Positions 20,707 through 31,045 of a stretch of 64,000 bases of DNA are shown piece by piece. Both the position numbers and the translations under genes were made by a program. The stretch is from the NCBI GenBank assembly GCA_037178625.1, contig CM074128.1, positions 186,001 to 250,000 of the forward strand, given 5' to 3'. The first letter of the stretch is position 1; the number at the start of each line of letters is the position of its first letter. The DNA comes from Skeletonema tropicum (taxonomy: Eukaryota > Bacillariophyta > Thalassiosirophyceae > Thalassiosirales > Thalassiosiraceae). The notes beneath the pieces were generated by a model. That model made no database searches and was not told where the DNA came from. It saw only the letters and a program-made list of their open reading frames with translations.

Positions 20707-20827
20707 TGTTAGATTACACGTACGTAGATACAAGTAGAGTACGGAAATACTCTAATCATTATCTTTTATCTCCTATCTAATCTATCAATAGCATCGATTG
20801 GAAGTAGGGAGATCGAGGATACTAACA
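20707..20827 (+). repeat. 3' LTR of copy 1
   Basis: 121 bp, identical to the 5' LTR and preceded by the G-rich polypurine tract at ~20698-20706. Confidence 0.95.
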
Positions 20828-21214
20828 GTTTCACTGCTTCAACTTCATGTAATCATATATCATCGATGTAAGTGCACAAAGTTTCTCTCAAACAATCGAT
20901 TTCATCGTGCACACACACTGCAACTATCATTTCCCTTCACCATTCCGACGGAAATGCAGGCAATGGCAGTAAGAATTAAGTACCAGGAGAGGCTTTCCTC
21001 AACAAAACATGTACATCGATAAGTGCACTGATGTCTCTTGGAGAATGATTGACACCAATTAACTATTTTGTATAACATGATATATGAAGTAATCGGCAGT
21101 ATATCTGATTGGATGCAACTTGAACGATTTTCTCTGCTTCATCCCCACGCTTCCTTTGTTCTACTCTTTTACTGAAAGTAGGGACACTGTAATCGTGTCA
21201 ACCTTCCCAGAGTC

Positions 21215-21500
21215 TCAACTGGCAGTGCTTGCTGCGTCTACCTGTGGCTCTTGCATCTTTAGGGCTATCTCAACCAACTCTCTAAGCTCCTCTCCTTGAG
21301 CAGCAAACTTTCTTTTCTGACTTGTGCAATTTCAATCTCGCATGGATCTCTATGCTCTAAGCTATTCTGTGCCCTTCTAAACTTCTCCTCTTGAGCCTCA
21401 TTCTGTGCATTTAGCGCTCAAACCTCTCTTCTTGAGCCTCCTCTTGAGCCTCCTCTTGAGCAATGATCCTTTTCATTCTGACTTGAGTGAGAGGAGGCTA
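21215..21500 (-). pseudogene. Decayed 3' end of a coiled-coil gene
   Basis: Reading the minus strand with frame changes gives QVRMKRIIAQEEAQEEAQEE, then AQNEAQEEKFRRAQN and EIEIAQVRK, and finally RKFAAQGEELRELVEIALKM ending at a TGA at 21215. The Gln/Glu/Ala/Lys composition resembles the local coiled-coil family, but no head region remains. It is interrupted by at least two shifts, so it is a dead fragment. Confidence 0.4.
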
Positions 21501-21840
21501 AGTGCAGGGTCACCCTGACCAGACCTAAGAAATTGCTCAGCATGAGTTGGAAAACTGAAAGTGAGGGGAGTCAAATCTAGATTGTAGATGATTTTTCGAC
21601 CCCACTACTCTAAAGAAAAAAATTCAGAGCTTACAGGGAGAGGAGTTCATGCATGCTTTGCTGGCAAAGTTCGAAGTTATTGTGTGAGATGCGCGAAAGA
21701 ATGCGAGAAAAGAAGCCACGAGAAAATAGAAAATTCTCAAAAATCAGGTGAGTTTCTTGGATAGACGATATGATACCATCCACCAGTTGAGAGGCACCTC
21801 TACTTAGAGGCAGGTAGTTTGCCGATGAATGTCTATACAA

Positions 21841-23483
21841 TTATTTGACGATGCAAGTATCCATTTGATCAGCTAGCTTCTTGTTAATCTTGGCTGCCTT
21901 TCGATAAACAGCTTCATAGAATGGATGACCACTTCCCTTGTACCTCTTGTGAAAGTACAAGCCGGGAATATCCGAAACAAAGCCAGCTCGGGTGATGCGT
22001 CCAACTTCCGCCATCTTACCAAATCGCGGATCGTCTACGTCCAACCACAAAGGATCTTTCAGATTCCATTCCATGAAACAATGATCAAGGGAATGAAGGA
22101 TAGTGCCGACAAACATTGCCTCGCCATCTACACCTGGGAACATTTTCTTGTGTTTCTGAAACTCCGCAAAGAATATGGCTCGCACATGCACGATAAAGTT
22201 GACAAATTCCGAATACTTGGCAAGGTCCACGATTTGTGCATGCTGCCAAACATTTCCTCTAATGCCGTGATTGCAGATTTGGAGGTACGGTTTCTCCGGC
22301 TTTAACCAGCCTGGTGAAGCGAGACCTTCTTCTGCCCATGTCTTGAAGAACCCATTGAAGGAAGTGTAGCCGAAGTAATTGTACATAACTGTGGTAACGC
22401 TGCTCTGCCTGAAGAATGGATTCACATTGGCCAAAGCTTCGTCCACATTTACACCCCAATTAGCCATAGCATGAAGCTTGACATGGTTGGTTGCAATGGC
22501 GTTGAACCATAGAAGAATCAATGTTTCCTTCGCGTTGAGAGAGAGATCATCAAGCTTTGCTCTGACAAATCTCTTTGTATCCAAGTTAATATCGACAGCA
22601 AACAAGTCTGCTACTTGATAGTTGCAATCATTGTTAACGTAGGGAAAGTTGGAGAAGAAGAAACCAGCTATGTTGCCGAGCTCGCTGCCTTCCTTTGTGC
22701 GAGCAATGTAGTGAATGGCCTGAGTCTGCTCAAGCAGGAGCGTAGCACACAATTCTTCATAGTCGCAATCCATTGGTTTTAGCAGGTCACGCTTCCAGAG
22801 GAATTGACGAATGCGGAGAATAATCATACGATGCTTCCATAGCAAGTAGGAGAATGGACCGATGAAAGTAAATACCCAGAGAAAATCGGTGAAGGAGACA
22901 TAGCTGAACGACACACATTAGATATATGTTGTATAGATATGAAAGAGGACATGAAGTTGAGCACGTGTAGGTGTATGGCAATGGTAATAATCAAAGGAGC
23001 ACAAATCAACTCATATCCAGATACTCACATGTGATCCATGTCCAACTCGTCCGCTTTTTCTGCCATATTCAACGAGCCGGGCAGAGCACTTGGCCTCAAA
23101 CTAGCAGGCCTCAAACTATGCGTTCTCTTGCCCATCTCACGAATGAATTTGTTCTTTTTCCTCGTAACTGCCATATCCTTTATATCCTTCAACAATGCGC
23201 AATCATTAAAATTTGCATGATATCTGCTGTTATGTAGAATCGATTCCTTGTTTTCTTCCAAAGTCTTGACGGGAGGCATCATGCGATTACTTGGACTGTG
23301 TTTGTGTCGACGAGTTGTTCGATGTGCAATGTCGGCGTTCCACTTCTTGTAGACCCAAAACACGTAGAAGAGATAGAGCCATGCCAGTGCGAGAGCAGAT
23401 AGGCCGACCAATATTGGCATTGTCATTGCGACTTGGTAGAGTCCGCAGGATAAGAGAGCAGCGATGATAGTTCTTGCGATCAT
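21841..23483 (-). CDS. Two-exon membrane protein of unknown function (505 aa)
   Basis: Exon 1 is 23483-23029 and exon 2 is 22903-21841. The intron (125 bp) has GTGAGT and CAG, and the split codon AT|C keeps the frame (DMDHIYVSFTDFLW). Exon 1 has two hydrophobic segments near its start (TIIAALLSCGLYQVAMTMPI then LVGLSALALAWLYLFYVFWV) followed by a basic region; a third segment (LWVFTFIGPFSYLLW) begins exon 2. The remaining ~330 residues are mixed alpha with several His and Asp/Glu (LLLEQTQAIHYIARTKEG, ILHSLDHCFMEWNL, FIVHVRAIFFAEFQKHKKMF), which could bind a metal, but no known family was recognised. It was probably anchored in an internal membrane. The gap between 22914 and 23025 is this intron, so the two open frames are one gene. 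Confidence 0.8.
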
Positions 23484-24124
23484 GATGAAGGTTACTTATG
23501 AGAGTAAGCTGAAATGAATGATTATACATGAGATATACTTTTCTTCTGAGGTCGCGAATGCAGCAATGTTTACGTATCACCAATATCAGTGCAGGAATTA
23601 GTACTTATTAGGTTGGAACATCTTTGTCGTCATTGAGGGTTTACTTTGTTTGAGTTGCCTCGGTCATTCTTTCGTCCATGACCTCTCTATGAAATAACCA
23701 TCTATCTATCCCGTGAATAAGTAATGACTACTTGAACTTGCAGAGTTTTGGATGAGAAATCTCGAGATTTGTTTTAGAGCTATGCAGGGTTTTGTTGATT
23801 ACTAAGAGACTCTTCTTCGCGACGGAAGGTGGATGACGGAAGAAAGAAGACTGATTCCAAATGCAAATGACCCGAGGCAATGCTGCGTGTTTTGCAAACG
23901 CGCGTGCAGCTCTACCTACATGCCCCACCTCGCCTCTCTCCAAATTTTTACCACTATGACCACTATTGTTCTGTATCTGCATCATATCCGCATGAAGAAT
24001 CGACTCAAATTGAAGATGACGTCTTTCCATGATAATGATAATGCGGAGAAATACATTGTTCATCAATACAAATACAAGGAAAGAAGATTCCCGCCATTCC
24101 TATTCCTAACTTTAACTCCTGTCC

Positions 24125-24730
24125 GTGCTTTATCTAACTTGGGTTCTTCCTATTTTACAAATCTTTGTTGAGGATAGGACAGGTTTAAGCTCAAATAAAA
24201 GTAAAGGCTTGTGGGCCACCACGTCACGGAAGATCTGGGATCTTGTACTACCAAGTTTTGTTGGTGTAGGATTCCTTGCGCTTTCTCTGCACTTTTTTGT
24301 GTGCAACGGCGTGTGGTATCTTTGGTCAACTGACGAGACGGCTAGTTTGAGCCCTTTGCTCGGTTTACACATCATAGGTGCTGGCATATGGATCGCCATC
24401 TCCTTTGTCCAACTTTCAATGGCTTCGGCTTACCTGCACAGGATGTTTGGCTATGTTGGTAAGGGAGATAGTCAGTCAGCAATTAGAATTGGCACCTTCC
24501 ACCTCTGCCTTCACGCAATTTCAAATATGACTGCGAGTCAGCTTGTTGTCCAGCTTCTTGTGGACTTCATCCTTGCTGCAAAGAGAAGAGACTTTACTCG
24601 CCACAAAAAGATTTTCATGGAACTTCAGCGGATGCTATTGATGAATTTGATCCAGCCCAGAGTAATTGCTACGGTTCTTAGGTATTTCTTCCCAATATTT
24701 TCAGGTGAATCAATCTTTTCAGGAAGTTAG
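24125..24730 (+). CDS. DUF2306-like multi-pass membrane protein, 5' end unresolved
   Basis: The open frame contains three or four hydrophobic helices: LVLPSFVGVGFLALSLHFFV, LLGLHIIGAGIWIAISFVQL, and the region after GTFHLCLHAISNMTASQLVV. The His in GLHIIGAGIW and the HR in SAYLHRMFGYVGKG sit as in DUF2306-type proteins, a probable haem- or lipid-linked membrane family. The frame has no upstream ATG (it opens with GTG after a TAA at 24113), so an upstream exon is expected, perhaps joining at the AG at ~24181, or the gene is truncated. I could not find a convincing 5' exon. The family assignment is by pattern only. Confidence 0.5.
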   Translation: MLYLTWVLPILQIFVEDRTGLSSNKSKGLWATTSRKIWDLVLPSFVGVGFLALSLHFFVCNGVWYLWSTDETASLSPLLGLHIIGAGIWIAISFVQLSMASAYLHRMFGYVGKGDSQSAIRIGTFHLCLHAISNMTASQLVVQLLVDFILAAKRRDFTRHKKIFMELQRMLLMNLIQPRVIATVLRYFFPIFSGESIFSGS

Positions 24731-24925
24731 TGTGAGTTTTCCTTCACTTTTTCTTTCGTACCAGATCCTACTTACAGAAGATCTCACCAAAAAGTGAGAG
24801 GACGCACTCAGGACACCCTCACATAATCATAGTGTCCGCGCATTATGTCTACAAATGATAAGTGATGATGGTCCGTGATAATCAATCACAATTGAAGCGA
24901 ATGCTCAATCAAAAGAACAAATTCA

Positions 24926-26791
24926 ATGACCTCAAATAAATTGACTCGCGTCCGCTCTTTCAAGAGCATCAGCAGCCGCTCAACTAGAAGTAAGAATAAG
25001 AAAATGAGTAATGATCCTAACTTCGCTCCGACACCAAGCGTCATCGAGGTTGCAAAAGAGTGTAGAGATGTGGAGAATTCTGGCCAAGAGGGGATTGAAG
25101 ATTATGCGGTTTACTTTCTAGATAAACTAGCTGACACTTGTACGAGCGTGTATGATAAAGCGGCTTGTGAATGTGGAGGACGACATCTGGAAGACGATGG
25201 TGATGATGGGATTGTAGAGACGCAAGCTACTGGTGGAAAGATTAGTAAAAAGGAAGCAAAGAAGGAAGCAAAGAAGGAAGCAGCAGCTAAACAAGCTAAG
25301 AAATCTGCACAGGATGAAGAAGACAAGATGGCAGCAGAATATGCAACTTGGAAGCAGGCGAAGATGATTGAGGCACAGGAGGCAGAAGCAAAGAAGAAAG
25401 GAGGTTATGTAGCTTACAAGCAGGCGAAGATGAAGGCATCACAGGAGGAAGACATCAAGAGAAAGGCAGCAGCTGAGGCAGCTCGTAAGCAAGCGCAGCT
25501 CGACGAAGCTCAAGATAAGAAATTTGCAGTAGCGAGAGAAGTCAAGAAGGCAGCGTCAGCTCGTGAGCTAGCACAGATTGAGGCTGCGTTCCTACATGAG
25601 GAAGCGAAGAGGAAAGCAGCGGCAACAGCATTTCGTAAGCAAGCGCAGCTTGTTGCCGCTGGAGCCAAGGAAGAAGAAGACAAGAAGAAAGCAGCGGCGG
25701 CAGCAGCGCGTAAGCAGAAAAAGATTGAGAAGGCACAAGCCAAGAAAGCTGCAAAGGAGGAAGCAGCAAAGAAGAAGGCAGAGGTAGCAGCAGCTCGTAA
25801 GCAAAGGAAGATGGAAGCTGCAGTGGAAAAAGCCAAGAAGTCTGCAGAAGCCAAGAAGGCAGCAAAGGAGAAGGCAGCGGCGGCGGCGATAGCAGCAGCA
25901 GCAGCTCGTGAGAAGAAACAGATTCAGGCTGAGCTAGCTAAGAAGGCAGCGAAAGAGGAAAAGGCCAAGAAGAAGGCAGCAGCGGCTGCGCTAGCAGCAG
26001 CTGCTCGTATTCAACAACAGATCGAGGCTGAGAAGGCTAGGAAGGCAGCACAGGAGGAACAAGCTAGGTTGGCAGCGGCTGCAGCGGCACTAGCTACGAA
26101 GAGAGAAGTCGAGATGGCAGCGGCTGCAGCAGCACGAGCCGAGAGGGCAGCACAGGAGGAAATTGCCAGGAAGAAGGCAGCACAGGAGGAAGCAGTTAGG
26201 AGGAAGGCGGCGGAAAAAGCAGCTCGTAAGAAGGCGGCAAAGGAGGAAAAGGCCAGGAAGAAGGCAGCACTAGCTGCAAAAGCATTGGCTATCAAACAAA
26301 GAGAGATTGAGGCTGAAGAAGCTAGGGAGAAGGCAGCACAGGAACAAGAAGTCAAGAGGGCAGCAAAAATCGCAGCGGCTGGTATACTACTAAAGCGACT
26401 TGAAGCTTATCAACGGCAATTGCAGGAGGCTGACAGTGAATCTGCACGAGTCAAGGCTCAAGCAAGATTGATGGCAACCAAGAAGATGATTGCGTCGGAT
26501 GGACTTCTTGACGAAAATGACCTTTCGTTAAACCTTGCCAACAACTATCAAGCAATGTCAAGCAGCACCGAGTCGGAAACATCATCTGATGATAGCGATG
26601 ATGATACCATTTTCACTGCTCTGACAGCTAGGTTGTTCAACAACCAAAAAGATGATACTTCCACCGAATTTTCTTCATCATCGGTATCGGACACATCCTC
26701 CTTTGCGGATGGGATCAGATTTGACGGCTTGCCTAATTTTGATGAGTCCTTGTCGGCAGCATCGGCTGACACGAATATACCATTTGCATAA
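24926..26791 (+). CDS. Coiled-coil protein of the local RS-x-KS family (621 aa)
   Basis: The ATG at 24926 gives MTSNKLTRVRSFKSISSRST. Residues ~50-75 contain GIEDYAVYFLDKLADTCTSV followed by YDKAACECGG, the head motif shared with the 993-aa paralogue. Residues ~105-500 are a Lys/Ala/Glu coil. The C-terminal part has a heptad segment (LLKRLEAYQRQLQEADSESA), then one copy of the tail motif DDTIFTALTARLFNNQKDDT, then an acidic Ser-rich end. It lies in the opposite orientation to the other two paralogues and 9 kb away. There is no membrane or catalytic feature. Confidence 0.85.
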   Translation: MTSNKLTRVRSFKSISSRSTRSKNKKMSNDPNFAPTPSVIEVAKECRDVENSGQEGIEDYAVYFLDKLADTCTSVYDKAACECGGRHLEDDGDDGIVETQATGGKISKKEAKKEAKKEAAAKQAKKSAQDEEDKMAAEYATWKQAKMIEAQEAEAKKKGGYVAYKQAKMKASQEEDIKRKAAAEAARKQAQLDEAQDKKFAVAREVKKAASARELAQIEAAFLHEEAKRKAAATAFRKQAQLVAAGAKEEEDKKKAAAAAARKQKKIEKAQAKKAAKEEAAKKKAEVAAARKQRKMEAAVEKAKKSAEAKKAAKEKAAAAAIAAAAAREKKQIQAELAKKAAKEEKAKKKAAAAALAAAARIQQQIEAEKARKAAQEEQARLAAAAAALATKREVEMAAAAAARAERAAQEEIARKKAAQEEAVRRKAAEKAARKKAAKEEKARKKAALAAKALAIKQREIEAEEAREKAAQEQEVKRAAKIAAAGILLKRLEAYQRQLQEADSESARVKAQARLMATKKMIASDGLLDENDLSLNLANNYQAMSSSTESETSSDDSDDDTIFTALTARLFNNQKDDTSTEFSSSSVSDTSSFADGIRFDGLPNFDESLSAASADTNIPFA

Positions 26792-27497
26792 CTTCTCTCA
26801 CGCTTCTTTTTGGGGGTGCTGTTTTGTAATGGTGTATGATGTATATGTTACATGACTTTTATTCTGCCCGATTTGATAACAACAACAACAAGTGGCAGCA
26901 GTATTGATTGAGATTTGTGTGTGTTTGAATCTCTCAATACTATATATTCTAAGATAAATGTTCGTTCTTTAAAGCTACAAGTGCTCCCAACGTAAGTCAA
27001 TGCAAAGTTTGCATCGCATCGTAGTACACTGCATTGGAATCTATTGCCAAACAGTGCATTTACATACTTGAACATGCATTTCGTGATTTTCGTCTGTTCC
27101 TCTTCTTCCGTAGAAACAGTGCATTTTTACATCCTTCAACTTCTTGCCTTGTTCCATCATTTCCACAACTAAGTCCAACGAATTATGATATCATCTGTTA
27201 CAGTGCTACCGGAGAAACAGTGCATTTACATAATTGAACTTGCTTTCCGTCATTTCCACAAGGTCAAAAATGCACCAGCCAACGACAAATCTACGTAATA
27301 TGACGATGGATGCATACCTCTATTCTTAATTGACATTATTACGCCTACATCTACTAACAAATTGGATGTTCTTTCTGTGTGTGTTTCCTTGACCATATCA
27401 TCATCCTTCTAGCACACCCATTCCCCGCACACTAAAACTTTCAAAAACAACTCTATCTCATATTCCCCCCACATATATATATATCAAAAGTCACCTC
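26792..27497. other. Intergenic between convergent genes
   Basis: This contains the 3' ends of two convergent genes. Short phrases recur (GAAACAGTGCATTTACATA..TTGAAC in three diverged forms between 27050 and 27240), suggesting a decayed minisatellite. No gene is seen. Confidence 0.45.
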
Positions 27498-28121
27498 TCA
27501 TACCAACTCTACACCCGAATTAGCCACCAAACCCATCGGTTCCTCCCCCCCTCCCTTACTCCTCTGTTTACTCTTCTTCTTTTTCTTCATTTTTCGACTA
27601 CTCTCCCCTCCCTCCATTCTACCCCCCACATACTCTCCTCCACCCTCTTCCTCCTCTTCTTCTTCTTTGGCCGGACAACAACAATTCACCTTTTTCCAAA
27701 TCGCCCCCAAAGTCAATATCAAACACTCCGGATAACACATACAACAACTCAATGCCAATAAGGCTACCAGTCCTATACTAACATTCCGTATGATGAGATA
27801 TTCTTCGGACATGTATTGTTGAATGTTGTCATCTACCCACATGTCGGATTTTTGATTATTTTGTTCATTATAGAGTTGGGCATCGTCACAGTCTTGACAT
27901 TCGTAGGAGGAGGAATCTTCACCGGCTTGCCATTCTCCGTTCCAGTAGGAGTTGAAATCGAGATGTCGTTGTTGTTGTTGGGTGGATGATGCGGTGGTGA
28001 GGGTGGTGGAGAGTGCGAGGGTTAGAAGAATGGTGAGGAGTATTGTGGATCTTGTCATTCCGAGAGTGTTGTTGCGGCGTGTTGTTCGTTTGATTGATTT
28101 GTGGTGGTGTCGATGAGGCAT
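27498..28121 (-). CDS. Single-pass membrane or secreted-anchored protein (207 aa)
   Basis: From ATG 28121, or from the internal Met at 28058, there is a strong hydrophobic leader (MTRSTILLTILLTLALSTTL then TTASS) that could be a signal peptide. A short acidic ectodomain with two Cys (YECQDCDDAQLYNEQ) follows. A transmembrane segment at ~113-135 (VSIGLVALLALSCCMCYPEC) is followed by a Cys cluster (VNCCCPAK). The tail is Glu/Gly/Lys-rich, ending MGLVANSGVELV. No family was recognised. A candidate upstream exon at 28410-28568 would add 60 residues in frame (see that entry). It is convergent with the gene at 24926-26791. Confidence 0.7.
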   Translation of the reverse strand: MPHRHHHKSIKRTTRRNNTLGMTRSTILLTILLTLALSTTLTTASSTQQQQRHLDFNSYWNGEWQAGEDSSSYECQDCDDAQLYNEQNNQKSDMWVDDNIQQYMSEEYLIIRNVSIGLVALLALSCCMCYPECLILTLGAIWKKVNCCCPAKEEEEEEEGGGEYVGGRMEGGESSRKMKKKKKSKQRSKGGGEEPMGLVANSGVELV

Positions 28122-28409
28122 GCTGCTGTCGTCGTGTTGAGACTGTATAAATACATATTATTGAGGAATGAATGAAGCAAGGAATTATTATGAGATTCAT
28201 GACTGTGAAAAATGGTCGTACTCGAAGACTTTGAATCGTATTGACTCGTACGGCCCCAACAAAAGAAGATTAAAGCGTCCTCTGGGAAAGAACACTCCTG
28301 CACTTTCATAATCCGTCAATTGCATCGGCCAATGTCTATCGATACGTTACTACAGTCACCCGTATTTCAAGCTGTCACGTTATATCTACGCATATTATGA
28401 AGAACTTAC

Positions 28410-28568
28410 CGTCGTGGACGACGCCTGTGAATCACAGAGCGGCGGCAAAGATGATGACGATGAAGAACCGCCACAGCTGCTGTACTGTTGTTCTTGTTGC
28501 TCTGTACTAATTAAGGATGCGCTTCCAATGACACTACTGTTCTCGTACAATTCTTCTGTAGCCATCAT
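28410..28568 (-). other. Candidate 5' exon of the 207-aa membrane protein gene
   Basis: An ATG frame of 53 codons (MMATEELYENSSVIGSASLI...) ends at a perfect donor, ACG|GTAAGT. Joined to an AG at 28143 it runs in frame (SQHDDSS) into the Met at 28121. The intron would be 267 bp. Another AG would instead open a different frame that stops at 28055. RNA evidence is needed; the in-frame join alone has a one-in-three chance. Confidence 0.35.
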
Positions 28569-29025
28569 ATAATATTGACCTACTTATCTATCATCTAATA
28601 GAGCACAGGTAGTAAATATCACTGCCAATCTCATTGAATTTCTCTTGCTCGTCGCCAACCAAAGAGGTTGAGGTTCGCTCTCCCGCCCTTCTTCCCGCTC
28701 CATCAACTTGCATTCTTGTCAATCGACTTCATTGGCATTCGACAAATCGCCAAAACTCCATCAATGCGAGATACGAGAAAGGATTTGAAATTGGGACGGT
28801 TACTTTGGAAATAATAAATGTACGTAGGAATAGTACGGTAGTGCTACGTGGTTGCCGTTATGGGGATGAAGTGCCAAACGCAAGGCTACACAAGATGTGG
28901 ACAGAGATCAAGAAGATCATTCGCTTTGATTCATTGATCACAGTATGTAACGATAAACGAACAAGTTGCATGCTATACCACGCTATTTCACAGCACTCGA
29001 CACCAATACTATATACACACAACCA

Positions 29026-29051
29026 GCTAACTAACTAACTAACTAACTAAC
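29026..29051. repeat. (CTAA)n microsatellite
   Basis: About six to seven CTAA units lie directly before the presumed start codon at 29059. Confidence 0.85.
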
Positions 29052-29058
29052 AAACAGA

Positions 29059-29925
29059 ATGTCCATAACCAACATGACAAATCCACCAGAAAACGCAACA
29101 CAAACAACCACCACTACAGAAGAATCGACGGAAACGAAAACGGAAGTGGCACATTGGTTAAATAAAAAAGATGAAACGACTTTTAGTGAGTATATATAGT
29201 TTAAAATTTTATTGTGGACTGAATGAAATTGTTGTTTTGTTATGTATTGTATTGTATGCTGTTTGCTGGATTTCTTGACTAGTGTGTGGGGGTGGAGAAA
29301 AGAACTAATGGATCGAGAGGGAAACGGCTCGCATTGAAACGTCGGTTATAATAATAGGATATAATATCAACCAACCAACAATAATGAACGTGAAATGTGC
29401 CGAGGCTTATGGAGTGCAATTGATAGTATCCAATTCATTTTACTTGTTTGCAGCCGTCTAACAAGCAATGTTTTTTTACCTTTTTCTTGAATATTGATTT
29501 ATATCAATGGCAATATCCAATACGATAATTACAATTCAACACAACATCAAACAATTAACAACAAACAAAAACCTCTCTATTCATCTTTTTCAGAAATCAA
29601 ACAAGCCCTAACCTTCCTCCACTTCATCTCCCTCATGGGGACAGCCATCGTCTACATGGCCCACGCCGAGGGGTACCAAGCTCGCGCCGTAATCCTCTCC
29701 TTTGGTTCATTCGTATTGGCTTTTTGTATCCCCCCCATTGGTATGATTGGACCAGAGGATGCACCGGATGCAAGTCGGAGGGCTTTGGGGTGGATGCCGG
29801 AACGGGGGGATTTGAGTGAGTTGAGGAAGCAGATGGAGGAGGAGGAGAAGAAGAGCAGTGAGGGGAAGAAGGTGAAGGGGAAGGGAAACAATAAGAAGAA
29901 GAAGGGGAGTAAGAAGAATGATTAA
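29059..29925 (+). CDS. Two-exon small membrane protein with a basic tail (152 aa)
   Basis: Exon 1 is 29059-29185 and exon 2 is 29594-29925. The 408-bp intron has A|GTGAGT and CAG, and the split codon A|AA keeps the frame (DETTFKIKQALTFLHF). Residues ~1-42 are Thr/Glu-rich and polar. Two hydrophobic helices follow: ALTFLHFISLMGTAIVYMAH and AVILSFGSFVLAFCIPPIGM. The C-terminus is charged and ends in a Lys-rich stretch. The two-helix plan with both ends polar recalls small ER-complex subunits, but no family was recognised. The frame that extends exon 2 upstream to 29494 lies in the intron. Confidence 0.7.
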
Positions 29926-30130
29926 ATGAAATGATGATGGGGGTAGTGCGTGATTGAGCTGTGATTTTGGAATGGAACAAAATATGGGGATGGGGGGAGA
30001 AAGAATGAATTATATGTTGTATGCAACTCAACCTTAATGAAAGTGAAATGTACTCGGGGGGTATGGTAGTACAAAGTGTGAAAAAAACTTTTGTGTAATA
30101 CACAATCAAAGACAATAATGTAAATCACAG

Positions 30131-31045
30131 TTATTTCATTGCACTGTGCTTGAATCTACTGTGATAGTGGACCCTGTGTGCGTGCCCACGCGTCAATGGT
30201 TCGATTTAGATCAATTTTTTTCTCTATTACTCCTATTTTTTACAGCTCTTAAGTAGCTTAATAGCTAGTTGTGTCCATGCATCAGCATTGATGATTTTGA
30301 GAGTAGATAGTTGTCGACGCGATTGGGGTGAGGTGTTTCGGGGCAGTGACAATTTTGTCGCAGTGGAAATATTTTCCCGCCAGTAGCCTGTACTTACAAG
30401 CTACACTACAATACAATACAATAGGAATTCAATGGTTTATAGTTGTAGGGGGTAACAAACAAATGATCTTGTATGAGTGGGTGAGCAATGGGGTGGAGGC
30501 GTACCTTGTGGCGTATAGGGTGAGTAGCAATCGGAGTGACATTGCACTTGTTTCGGATAATCAATATAGAAGATATTCATTGACATTGCTCAGACAAAAA
30601 CTGAAAGTAAAGCGATTTATGACCTCATTCTTAGATAACAATGGCCAGAAAATGCTATATAGATCTCTTTGTAACGCTCCAAGCCAATTTCGAAGAATCC
30701 AAATGAGAAGTTATAGATGAAAGCAGCATTTTCTAAGCTACTCAAGCTCAAGAACAAGAACTGTAGGTCTTTATACTGCACGCGCTGGCTTGCAAGTGTG
30801 GATGCAGCGAAGAAATCTCTCTCTCTGCATGCTGTCATGGCCACAAGCATACAGCTCGTCCTGAAGATGGACAGCAGCCGCCACCTACCCTATTGAAGCT
30901 GCTCTTGTCTCTTAGTTGTCCGAGTCATGATGTGGATGTACACTCAACTACTTCATTGCACACTGCTTGAATCTACTACTGTGATAGTGGACCCTGTGTG
31001 CGTGCCCAAACCTTCCATAGTTCGATTCTTCAGATCAATGTACTG
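30131..31045. repeat. Pair of diverged direct repeats flanking ~0.8 kb
   Basis: 30131-30215 and 30948-31035 share CTTGAATCTACTGTGATAGT then GGACCCTGTGTGCGTGCCCA, with small indels. A further shared phrase (TGTGTCCATGCA..CATCAGCAT) occurs at ~30271 and ~31205. Thus a ~0.8-0.9 kb block was duplicated or is bounded by related repeats. Nothing between them is an intact gene. Confidence 0.6.
30470..30535 (+). pseudogene. Scrap of the MATH-BTB gene with an internal deletion
   Basis: The frame reads LYEWVSNGVEAYLVAYRV. In the intact gene (7035-8414) ELYEWVSNGG and VETYLVAYRVMR lie ~150 residues apart; here they are fused at GGGGTGG. This is a short rearranged fragment and not a gene. Confidence 0.6.

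Larger units (their letters stand above)
19418..20827 (+). mobile_element. Small LTR retroelement with one ORF, copy 1
   Basis: The element is 1,410 bp. Two identical 121-bp LTRs begin TGTTAG and end CTAACA (19418-19538, 20707-20827). A 5-bp target duplication GTTTC flanks it exactly (19413-19417 and 20828-20832). Directly after the 5' LTR comes GGTTATAGAGCC, similar to the initiator-Met tRNA primer-binding site used by many Copia elements (9 of 12 bases). Directly before the 3' LTR is a purine tract, TGTGGGGGGG. There is no gag, protease, integrase or reverse transcriptase, so it must move with enzymes from another element. LTR size is that of TRIMs, but the internal region is much longer and carries an intact ORF. 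Copy 2 lies at 43927-45393. Confidence 0.93.

Noticed and set aside
28055..28309. An 84-codon minus-strand frame that could follow the exon at 28410-28568
   Set aside because: It overlaps the start of the 207-aa membrane protein in another frame and ends at once; the splice into the membrane-protein frame is at least as good. It is left as an alternative only.
28634..29038. A 134-codon plus-strand frame upstream of the two-exon membrane protein
   Set aside because: No domain, no conserved composition, and it ends in a CTAA microsatellite; more likely promoter or leader sequence.
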